NCBI GenBank assembly: GCA_003448685.1
Contig: DLXW01000010.1
Location: forward strand, 39,064 to 44,469
Length of the DNA: 5,406 nt
Direction of reading: 5' to 3'
Source: Cyanothece sp. UBA12306
GTDB taxonomy: Bacteria > Cyanobacteriota > Cyanobacteriia > Cyanobacteriales > Microcystaceae
Below the pieces are notes generated by a model, which had not been told where the DNA came from, did no database searches, and worked only from the letters and a program-made list of their open reading frames with translations. The stretch's first letter is position 1; each line of letters starts with the position of its first letter. The position numbers and the translations under genes are program-made. Shown here in pieces: positions 1 through 5,327 of the stretch.

Positions 1-2561
1 TACCCCCAGAAATAGGACAATTAGCTTCTCTTAAAAAACTCTATTTCAGTAGCAATAACCTGACAAAAATACCCCCAGAAATAGGACAATTAACTTCTCT
101 TCAAGAACTCTATCTTTCTGGCAATCGAATAACAGAAATATCATCAGAAATAAAAAAATTAGCTTCCCTTCAAAAACTCTATTTATGGAGAAATCAACTG
201 ACAGCAGTACCCCCAGAAGTAGGACAATTAACTTCCCTTCAAATACTAAACTTAACTGATAATAAACTAACAAAAATTACCCAAAAAATAGGACAGTTGT
301 CTGCTCTTAAAATACTAAACTTACCTTTGAATCAATTAACAGAATTACCACCAGAAATAGGACAATTAACTTCCCTTCAAACACTCGTACTCAGCTATAA
401 TCAATTAACAGAATTACCACCAGAAATAGGTAAATTAACTTCCCTTCAAATACTATCCTTTGTGAGCAACAAACTAATAAAAATTTATCCAGAAATAGTT
501 AAACTAACTTCTCTTAAAAAACTCAACTTCAGTCATAATCAAATAACAAAAATAACCCCAGAAATAGGTAAATTAACTTCCCTTCGAGAACTCGACCTCA
601 GCTATAATCAATTAACAGAATTACCACCAGAAATAGTCCAACTAACTTCTCTTAAAGAACTCAACCTCAATCATAATCAATTAACAGAATTACCACCAGA
701 AATAGTCCAACTAACTTCTCTTCAAACAATCGAAATCCAAGGCAATCCCCTAAAAAAACCACCTATTGAACTTGCTAGTCAAGGAATTGAAAAAATCCGT
801 GACTATTTCCGTCAAAAGCAAGAAGCAGGAGAAGACACCCTCTATGAAGCTAAACTAATTATTGTCGGAGAAGGAGGAGTCGGTAAAACAACCTTAGCAA
901 GGAGAATTAAGCAACAAAATTGTCCCCTTCCCCAAGAAAATGAATCAACAAAAGGGATTGACATCCAACAATGGTACTTTCCGTTTGAGGGAATTGAGAA
1001 AGATTTTCGGGTTAATATTTGGGATTTTGGGGGACAAGAAATTTATCATGCAACCCATCAATTTTTTTTGACAAAGCGTTCCCTTTATGCAGTAGTCGCC
1101 GATAGTCGGAATGAGTCTCCTAAATTACCCTATTGGTTAGAGATTGTTGAATTATTAAGCAATAAAAGTCCAGTTTTATTAATCAAAAACAAGAAAGGAA
1201 ATCGAAAAGTTCAAATTAATGAATCAGCATTAAGGGGAAGATTCGAGAATATTAAAGAATTTTTACCCATAAACTTTGCCGATGATCATCCTAATCGTCA
1301 TGATGAATTAGATAACATTATCAACAGCTTAAAATACCACATCCAAACATTAGATCATATTGGCACTACTTTACCTAAAACCTGGACACAAATTCGTCAT
1401 AAACTAGAAGCAATCTTAAAAGAAAAGCAAAAAAATTATATTTCCCTCAATGAATATTTAGCAATCTGCCAAGAAAACGGCGTTAACAATCAAAAAGATG
1501 CTTTACAAATCAGTCAATTTTTACACGACGTTGGCGTAATTCTCCATTTCCAAGATTCCCTTGAATCTCCTTTGTATAAAACAGTAATTCTCAAACCGGA
1601 GTGGGGAACTGATGCAGTATACAAAGTATTAGACAACCCCCAAGTAGTAGAAAACCTAGGAAAATTTACCACAACAGATTTAGCCAATATTTGGAGTGAT
1701 CCCGAATATGGGGAGATGCTACCAGAATTATTAGACTTGATGAGGAAATTCAAACTATGTTACAAACTTCCTAATGCAGAAAATATCTATATTGCACCAC
1801 AACTATTAACCAAAGAACCACCTAACTATGAATTTTCTCAAACCGATAGCCTAAACATCAAATATGAATACGAATTCTTACCCAAAGCAATCATGATTAG
1901 GTTTATCGTAGAAATGTCTAACTTGATTGATGAACCCAACGTCTGGCAAACAGGAGTGTTATTAAAAAGAGAAAATACCTATGCAGAAGTTATCGAAAGT
2001 TATAACAAAAGAGAACTAAATATTAAACTTAATGGTGATAACAAAAGAGGATTGCTAGAGATTATCACCAATCAACTAGAAGAAATTCATAAAAGTTACA
2101 ATCAATTAAAAGTAAAAACATTAATTCCTTGCAATTGCGATAAATGTAAAAATCAACAAAAACCCTATCTTCATCCCTTACCAGTTCTCAAAAACTTTTT
2201 AACAAACAATCAAGATCAAGTTCAATGTCAGAACACAGGAAATATGATTAATATTCTTCCTTTAATTGGTGATACAATAGGCGAAAAAATATTTACAAAC
2301 ATAACAACTGAAAGAAATATTCCTAATCCTCCGCAACCACCAGAAATACCCCCAGTTGTAGTAAATATTAATAATACTGGGAATGACCAACCCGAAGCAA
2401 ACAACAATAACAAGATAAATTGGCAATCAATAGCAGCCATAGGAGGTACAATAGCCGCAATTGCTACAATAGCTTGGACTGTCTATACCTATTACAACCC
2501 ATCCCCAAAATCCAATCAACAACCATCAACACCATCGCAAAATTCAACACCCAAACCTTAA
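1..2561 (+). CDS. ROCO-family protein (LRR-Roc-COR) with C-terminal membrane helix, 5'-truncated by window edge
   Basis: The frame whose first full codon is at position 3 is open to the TAA at 2559-2561, giving 852 visible residues (numbered here from position 3). Residues 1-253 are eleven 23-residue leucine-rich repeats with consensus PPEIgqLtSLqeLnLsyNqLTeL. A Roc GTPase domain follows at about 283-450: P-loop GEGGVGKT 289-296, a likely switch I threonine in STKGIDI near 316, and DFGGQE 341-346. The usual NKxD position reads NKKG (396-399). A COR-like region covers about 458-700. C710, C712, C715 and C742 form a small cysteine cluster. A proline/asparagine-rich linker (about 774-805) leads to one hydrophobic helix (807-831) and a Pro/Ser/Gln-rich tail. 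ROCO proteins are dimeric GTP-dependent switches in which the repeats usually bind a partner; the ligand and output here are unknown. The helix suggests membrane anchoring with the large domains probably in the cytoplasm. A TTG at 297 falls inside repeat 5 and cannot be the start. The true start is upstream of the window. The family call is firm; a defence or signalling role is inference. Confidence 0.93.
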   Translation, partial: PPEIGQLASLKKLYFSSNNLTKIPPEIGQLTSLQELYLSGNRITEISSEIKKLASLQKLYLWRNQLTAVPPEVGQLTSLQILNLTDNKLTKITQKIGQLSALKILNLPLNQLTELPPEIGQLTSLQTLVLSYNQLTELPPEIGKLTSLQILSFVSNKLIKIYPEIVKLTSLKKLNFSHNQITKITPEIGKLTSLRELDLSYNQLTELPPEIVQLTSLKELNLNHNQLTELPPEIVQLTSLQTIEIQGNPLKKPPIELASQGIEKIRDYFRQKQEAGEDTLYEAKLIIVGEGGVGKTTLARRIKQQNCPLPQENESTKGIDIQQWYFPFEGIEKDFRVNIWDFGGQEIYHATHQFFLTKRSLYAVVADSRNESPKLPYWLEIVELLSNKSPVLLIKNKKGNRKVQINESALRGRFENIKEFLPINFADDHPNRHDELDNIINSLKYHIQTLDHIGTTLPKTWTQIRHKLEAILKEKQKNYISLNEYLAICQENGVNNQKDALQISQFLHDVGVILHFQDSLESPLYKTVILKPEWGTDAVYKVLDNPQVVENLGKFTTTDLANIWSDPEYGEMLPELLDLMRKFKLCYKLPNAENIYIAPQLLTKEPPNYEFSQTDSLNIKYEYEFLPKAIMIRFIVEMSNLIDEPNVWQTGVLLKRENTYAEVIESYNKRELNIKLNGDNKRGLLEIITNQLEEIHKSYNQLKVKTLIPCNCDKCKNQQKPYLHPLPVLKNFLTNNQDQVQCQNTGNMINILPLIGDTIGEKIFTNITTERNIPNPPQPPEIPPVVVNINNTGNDQPEANNNNKINWQSIAAIGGTIAAIATIAWTVYTYYNPSPKSNQQPSTPSQNSTPKP
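3..761 (+). repeat. Eleven in-frame 69-bp tandem units encoding leucine-rich repeats
   Basis: Eleven consecutive units of exactly 69 bp (23 codons) run from 3 to 761 without any indel, and more probably lie upstream of the window. Units 6 and 9-11 are the most alike at DNA level. The 50 bp at 604-653 recur identically at 673-722 (one unit apart), and the 40 bp at 390-429 recur identically at 597-636 (three units apart). Units 3 (starting SSEIKK), 5 (starting TQKIGQ) and 8 (starting YPEIVK) are the most diverged. Identity that includes synonymous positions points to recent unit duplication or gene conversion rather than protein-level selection alone. Confidence 0.95.
2421..2495 (+). other. Predicted C-terminal transmembrane helix of the ROCO protein
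   Basis: These 25 codons begin WQSIAAIGGTIAA and continue through alanine, isoleucine and aromatic residues to a YTYY end, a typical single membrane-spanning segment. It is preceded by an asparagine-rich stretch with one lysine and followed by a short polar Pro/Ser/Gln tail with two lysines, so charge gives no clear topology. A helix at the far C-terminus, after the switch domains, could be a membrane tether or the output element; the sequence alone does not decide which. Confidence 0.8.
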
Positions 2562-2586
2562 CGAAGTCAGAAGTCTCCAAGTCAGA

Positions 2587-2714
2587 AATCATACCAAATC
2601 CGGTTACCAAAACCCACTTAAAACCCACTTATAGATTACTATCTCCCCCGCTCCGAAGCTCCCCGCTCCCTGCTTTTGTCAAAGGGCAGTATGGCAACAA
2701 GATTTGGTATCATT
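2587..2714. repeat. Inverted-repeat-bounded intergenic segment, possible MITE remnant
   Basis: ATACCAAATC at 2591-2600 is the exact reverse complement of GATTTGGTAT at 2701-2710. Extending outward, the arms match at 14 of 15 positions (2586/2587-2600 with 2701-2714/2715). The segment contains no convincing reading frame. It holds a tandem 11-bp direct repeat (AAAACCCACTT at 2609-2619 and 2620-2630) and two copies of CCCCGCTCC (near 2646 and 2661). It also has a weak stem (2670-2677 with 2682-2689, two G-U pairs) that lacks a T-run. The arrangement resembles small non-autonomous elements common between cyanobacterial genes. I see no clear target-site duplication, so the call is tentative. It occupies most of the 156-bp gap between two convergent genes, and no canonical terminator is visible there for either gene. 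Confidence 0.4.
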
Positions 2715-2717
2715 TTG

Positions 2718-2927
2718 TTAGGCATCAAGTTTTTCTAAGATTTTCAAGCCCTCTTCTCGACTCCCCTTGGCTGCCATAGCCTTAAATCGACTTTCGGCAT
2801 CAAATTCAGCTAAAGCAATGGTTGAAAGTTCTTCAATTAACTTGTTTACACTGATACCTCTAGCTTGGGCAAGTTCCTTTAATCGGTAGTGCTTATCATC
2901 GGGTAAACGAATCGTCAAAGTCGCCAT
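2718..2927 (-). CDS. Ribbon-helix-helix antitoxin (CopG/HicB-like)
   Basis: This 69-residue protein begins MATLTIRLPDDKHYRLKEL. That is a short DNA-contacting beta strand followed by helix 1 (about 11-23), a turn with GISVNKLIEE and helix 2 (about 25-43), the ribbon-helix-helix fold of Arc/MetJ/CopG-type repressors. The remaining charged tail (about 44-69) is the part that in this family usually binds and neutralises the toxin. It is the second gene of a two-gene operon, starting 5 bp after the stop codon of the PIN toxin. A GGAG ribosome binding site overlaps the end of that gene, which suggests coupled translation. It probably represses the operon by binding the palindrome upstream of the toxin. 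Length and fold are typical for an antitoxin. Naming a specific family such as VapB or HicB would go beyond what the sequence shows. Confidence 0.87.
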   Translation of the reverse strand: MATLTIRLPDDKHYRLKELAQARGISVNKLIEELSTIALAEFDAESRFKAMAAKGSREEGLKILEKLDA

Positions 2928-2932
2928 TTTAG

Positions 2933-3355
2933 TTAACTCCTAATAATTTGTTCGGGTCTTACAATTGATAAATTCGGAAATAATAATTCAGTATTTTGAA
3001 AATCTTTAAGATTATTGGTAACAACAAATGAAGCATTTCCAGCCATTGCTAATTCAATTAAGTGGTTGTCAGCTTCATCCGTTAAATTAGGTCGCCATAA
3101 AAAGTAAATCTTAACCCATTGACTAACACTCAAAAAAGCTTGGAATAACACCTCCATTTCTGAAGAAGTCAGAGGACATAAACGATAAATTTCTTTTCGG
3201 TTAATAACAGATTCATACTCACAAAACAGAGCATTTCCCATCAAGGGCCGATATTGACCCCTCAAACAACGTCGAATTAGTTCACGACTAGGCCCCTTCG
3301 ACCCAATCAGCGCACTCACGAAAACGCTAGTATCGACAACAATTTTGGGAGTCAT
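2933..3355 (-). CDS. PIN-domain toxin of a type II toxin-antitoxin system (COG1569-like)
   Basis: The 140-residue product is a single PIN domain. The first acidic residue is D8 in KIVVDTSVFVSAL, E46 lies in the CEYESV segment, and the third acidic cluster is TDEADN (D93, E94, D96) followed by HLIELAMAG. The last motif, normally VTxD, reads VTNN (112-115) with D118 three residues later in LKDF. PIN toxins are Mg2+-dependent ribonucleases that cut tRNA, rRNA or mRNA when free of the antitoxin; the target of this one cannot be told from sequence. The length and the start directly before beta strand 1 fit the family described as putative toxin component, PIN family. It is transcribed first, with the antitoxin downstream, the reverse of the usual VapBC order. 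Only a weak GGG lies before the ATG, and the probable transcript leader is about 10 nt. It is divergent from pgi. Confidence 0.88.
   Translation of the reverse strand: MTPKIVVDTSVFVSALIGSKGPSRELIRRCLRGQYRPLMGNALFCEYESVINRKEIYRLCPLTSSEMEVLFQAFLSVSQWVKIYFLWRPNLTDEADNHLIELAMAGNASFVVTNNLKDFQNTELLFPNLSIVRPEQIIRS
2937..2940 (-). promoter_or_regulatory. Ribosome binding site of the antitoxin gene, next to the toxin stop codon
   Basis: Read on the minus strand, GGAG lies 9 bases before the antitoxin ATG and sits immediately before the last codon boundary of the toxin (stop TAA at 2935-2933). This is a much better Shine-Dalgarno match than the one in front of the toxin. Antitoxin made in excess over toxin is the expected consequence and is inferred. 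Confidence 0.7.
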
Positions 3356-3360
3356 AGCCC

Positions 3361-3384
3361 GATGATAGCATATATACTATCATC
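3361..3384. promoter_or_regulatory. Palindromic operator of the toxin-antitoxin operon
   Basis: GATGATAG (3361-3368) and CTATCATC (3377-3384) are perfect inverted arms around an AT-rich centre. Overall 22 of 24 positions obey dyad symmetry, with one mismatched pair (C3369/A3376). It lies 5 bp upstream of the toxin ATG and overlaps the predicted -10 hexamer. A dyad at this place is what an autorepressing ribbon-helix-helix antitoxin, alone or with its toxin, would bind. The palindrome is seen directly; the regulatory role is inferred from context. Confidence 0.72.
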
Positions 3385-3402
3385 AAGAAGGGCGCAGAAC
3401 AA
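3374..3402 (-). promoter_or_regulatory. Predicted promoter of the toxin-antitoxin operon
   Basis: On the minus strand TTGTTC (3402-3397) is followed after 17 bp by TAGTAT (3379-3374), matching the consensus at 3/6 and 4/6 positions. Transcription would begin near 3366, leaving a leader of about 10 nt before the toxin ATG. The -10 lies inside the palindrome, so bound repressor would block polymerase. The hexamers are only moderate matches. Confidence 0.45.
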
Positions 3403-3456
3403 CTAGACTATAAAAACTATAAGTTGATTTGACCGTGAAAGCTAAAAAATAACGAA

Positions 3457-3480
3457 ATCTTAACCCCTTATTCTTAAGAT
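3457..3480. repeat. Short inverted repeat upstream of pgi
   Basis: ATCTTAA (3457-3463) and TTAAGAT (3474-3480) are exact inverted arms separated by 10 bp, just before a TATGAT that could be the pgi -10. The size and position suit a binding site for a dimeric regulator. No known regulator motif is recognised, and in AT-rich DNA a 7-bp dyad can arise by chance. Confidence 0.35.
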
Positions 3481-3487
3481 CTGTATC

Positions 3488-3493
3488 TATGAT
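3488..3493 (+). promoter_or_regulatory. Candidate -10 element for pgi
   Basis: TATGAT matches the -10 consensus at five of six positions and would place the transcript start near 3500. There is no good -35 at the usual distance, so an activator or a non-standard promoter would be needed. A second candidate is TATAAA at 3409-3414, within two copies of ACTATAA (3407-3413 and 3416-3422), also without a -35. If the 3488 element is right, a GTG start at 3496 could not be used and the ATG at 3553 is favoured. Confidence 0.3.
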
Positions 3494-3552
3494 CAGTGGA
3501 GGGATATCTAAATCATCTCCCAGAACTCATCGAACATAGTGCAGTATTTCCT

Positions 3553-5133
3553 ATGGATAAGCTACAACTCTGGCAACGTTACCAAAATTGGCTCTATTAT
3601 CACGAAGGTTTAGGATTATACCTCGATATCAGCCGGATGCGCTTTGATGATACCTTTATTGACAGCCTAAAACCAAGATTTGACAAAGCCTTTCAGGATA
3701 TGGAGTCCCTAGAAGCAGGGGCGATCGCCAACCCAGATGAAGGCCGCATGGTCGGCCACTATTGGTTAAGAGCGCCCGAATTAGCCCCCAATGATGATAT
3801 TAGAAAGGAAATTACCGAACCCCTAGCAAAAATTGCTGATTTTGTCACCAAGGTTCATAATGGAACCATTAAACCCCCCACAGCAGATAAATTTACCGAT
3901 GTTCTTTCCATTGGGATCGGAGGATCAGCATTAGGCCCAGAATTTGTGGCCGAGGCCCTATCCCCGGACTTTCCCCCTATGGATGTTCACTTTATCGACA
4001 ATAGTGATCCCGCAGGAATCGATCGCATCTTAGCCCGTATCGGCGATCGCCTCAAAAGTACCCTCGTCTTGGTGACTACTAAGTCGGGAGGAACCCCCGA
4101 AACTCGCAACGGGATGTTGGAAGTCAAAGCTGCTTACGAAGCTAAAGGACTAGATTTTGCTCCCCATGCAGTGGCTGTGACCATGCCAGGGAGTAAAATG
4201 GATCAGTTGGCCCAAGACTGGTTAGACCGTTTTCCCATGCAAGACTGGGTAGGGGGGAGGACTTCCGAACTTTCAGCCGTGGGGTTATTACCCGCAGCAT
4301 TGCAGGGAATTGATATTCAAGCAATGTTAGCTGGGGCCAAAGAAATGGACGTAGCAACCAGGGTAAAAGATCTCAAAACTAATCCCTCGGCCCTATTAGC
4401 CTTAGCTTGGTACTATTCGGGTAATGGTCAGGGGGAAAAGGACATGGTGATCCTTCCCTACAAAGACAGTTTGCTGATGTTTAGTCGCTATTTACAGCAA
4501 TTGGTGATGGAGTCTTTAGGTAAAGAAAAGGATCTTGATGGCCATACAGTCTATCAAGGTATTGCCGTCTACGGAAATAAGGGATCTACGGATCAACACG
4601 CTTATGTCCAGCAGTTACGGGAAGGAGTTCCTAATTTCTTCGTCACTTTTATTGAAGTCCTAGAAGATCGTTTGGGATCATCTCTAGAAATAGATCCTGG
4701 GGTGACCTCTGGGGACTATCTATCAGGGTTCATCCAAGGGACTAGACAGGCATTGTATGAGAATAACCGCGACTCTGTTACCATTACGATACCTCAAGTT
4801 AATCCTCGCACCGTTGGGGCTTTGATTGCCCTTTATGAACGCACAGTAAGCTTTTATGGGTCTTTGGTCAATGTTAACGCCTATCATCAACCTGGGGTAG
4901 AAGCAGGCAAGAAAATGGCCTCCTCTATTTTATCTCTGCAAACTGAAGTACAAAAGGCGATCGCTGAATCAGTTGGCTCTTTAGATCTAGCTACTTTAGC
5001 CACCAAAGCAGGAGATCCTGAAGCAGTAGAATCGGTTTATAAAATCGTACGCCATTTAGCTGCAAATGGAAGGGGAATTACCTTAGAAGGCGATTTAGCT
5101 AATCCTTCTACCCTGAAAGTTTCTGCTAGTTAA
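3553..5133 (+). CDS. pgi: Glucose-6-phosphate isomerase
   Basis: Cytosolic enzyme interconverting glucose 6-phosphate and fructose 6-phosphate, used in glycolysis, glycogen metabolism and the oxidative pentose phosphate cycle. From the ATG at 3553 it has 526 residues. Visible motifs are IGIGGSALG (120-128) and KSGGTPET (177-184) of the two sugar-isomerase subdomains, the family signature region [14 protein letters not shown] (231-244), the likely catalytic glutamate E320 in VMESLGK, histidine H349 in STDQHAY, and lysine K453 in GVEAGKK near the second signature. All key residues are present, so it should be active. The last 55 or so residues form an extra helical tail ending in [14 protein letters not shown] and a short strand pair, resembling a small winged helix. 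A GTG at 3496 would add 19 residues. I prefer 3553 because cyanobacterial Pgi proteins, as I recall them, begin Mx(2-3)QLWQRYQ and are about 528 residues. Neither start has a clear upstream Shine-Dalgarno. Its G+C content is visibly higher than that of the neighbouring ROCO gene. Confidence 0.96.
   Translation: MDKLQLWQRYQNWLYYHEGLGLYLDISRMRFDDTFIDSLKPRFDKAFQDMESLEAGAIANPDEGRMVGHYWLRAPELAPNDDIRKEITEPLAKIADFVTKVHNGTIKPPTADKFTDVLSIGIGGSALGPEFVAEALSPDFPPMDVHFIDNSDPAGIDRILARIGDRLKSTLVLVTTKSGGTPETRNGMLEVKAAYEAKGLDFAPHAVAVTMPGSKMDQLAQDWLDRFPMQDWVGGRTSELSAVGLLPAALQGIDIQAMLAGAKEMDVATRVKDLKTNPSALLALAWYYSGNGQGEKDMVILPYKDSLLMFSRYLQQLVMESLGKEKDLDGHTVYQGIAVYGNKGSTDQHAYVQQLREGVPNFFVTFIEVLEDRLGSSLEIDPGVTSGDYLSGFIQGTRQALYENNRDSVTITIPQVNPRTVGALIALYERTVSFYGSLVNVNAYHQPGVEAGKKMASSILSLQTEVQKAIAESVGSLDLATLATKAGDPEAVESVYKIVRHLAANGRGITLEGDLANPSTLKVSAS
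3721..4964. repeat. Three HIP1 octamers (GCGATCGC) within pgi
   Basis: Exact copies lie at 3721-3728, 4043-4050 and 4957-4964. HIP1 is a highly over-represented palindrome in many cyanobacterial genomes. I found no exact copy in 1-3550. A near match, GCGATCGA, lies at about 5300-5307. Confidence 0.85.
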
Positions 5134-5144
5134 TATCATTATAG

Positions 5145-5161
5145 GGTGGGCAATGCCCACC
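5145..5161 (+). terminator. Stem-loop downstream of pgi (terminator-like or dispersed repeat)
   Basis: GGTGGGC (5145-5151) and GCCCACC (5155-5161) form a perfect 7-bp GC-rich stem with the loop AAT, starting 11 bp after the pgi stop codon. No T-run follows directly; T-runs appear only from about 5178 and 5190. It therefore does not fit a classical intrinsic terminator, although it may still end or stabilise the pgi transcript. The same stem-loop sequence type is, from memory, a frequent dispersed element after cyanobacterial genes. Confidence 0.55.
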
Positions 5162-5327
5162 TCATTAAGACTTCTGATTTTTTCCAGGCTTTTTTCTAAC
5201 ATTCAACACTTCTGGATTAGACTATATGCTAGATCATTAACAATTATCCAATTCTATAACCACCCCTAGACTGTTGTAGGAAAATCTTTCCCAATAGTAG
5301 CGATCGAGTCCGTCGGAGTAGTGACCA

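Noticed and set aside
46..273. Minus-strand reading frame of 75 codons
   Set aside because: It is the antisense of the tandem leucine-rich repeats. Its apparent repetitive protein only reflects the 69-bp DNA periodicity.
297..299. TTG as the start codon of the ROCO gene
   Set aside because: It is the leucine codon of GQL inside the fifth leucine-rich repeat. The same frame is open and in register for four more full repeats back to position 3.
3..761. CRISPR-like or satellite array
   Set aside because: Unit length is exactly 23 codons, all units translate as leucine-rich repeats, and there is no repeat/spacer alternation.
1514..1753. Minus-strand reading frame of 79 codons
   Set aside because: Lies fully antisense to the COR region, with no recognisable product and no supporting context.
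2228..2440. Minus-strand reading frame of 70 codons with hydrophobic stretches
   Set aside because: Antisense to the ROCO linker and membrane helix region. Its hydrophobicity comes from complementing Asn/Pro/Thr-rich codons.
2670..2689. Stem (CTGCTTTT with AAGGGCAG) as a terminator between convergent genes
   Set aside because: It needs two G-U pairs, forms only on the plus-strand RNA and has no T-run, so it was not called as a terminator.
2420..2779. Plus-strand reading frame of 119 codons
   Set aside because: It begins in another frame within the ROCO membrane helix, crosses the intergenic repeat segment and ends antisense to the antitoxin. Its composition looks non-coding.
1..3355. ROCO gene and toxin-antitoxin pair as one functional defence system
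   Set aside because: They are convergent, have separate signals and are separated by a possible mobile remnant. Adjacency alone does not support a joint system.
4142..4357. Minus-strand reading frame of 71 codons
   Set aside because: Antisense to the conserved core of pgi and not recognisable as a protein.
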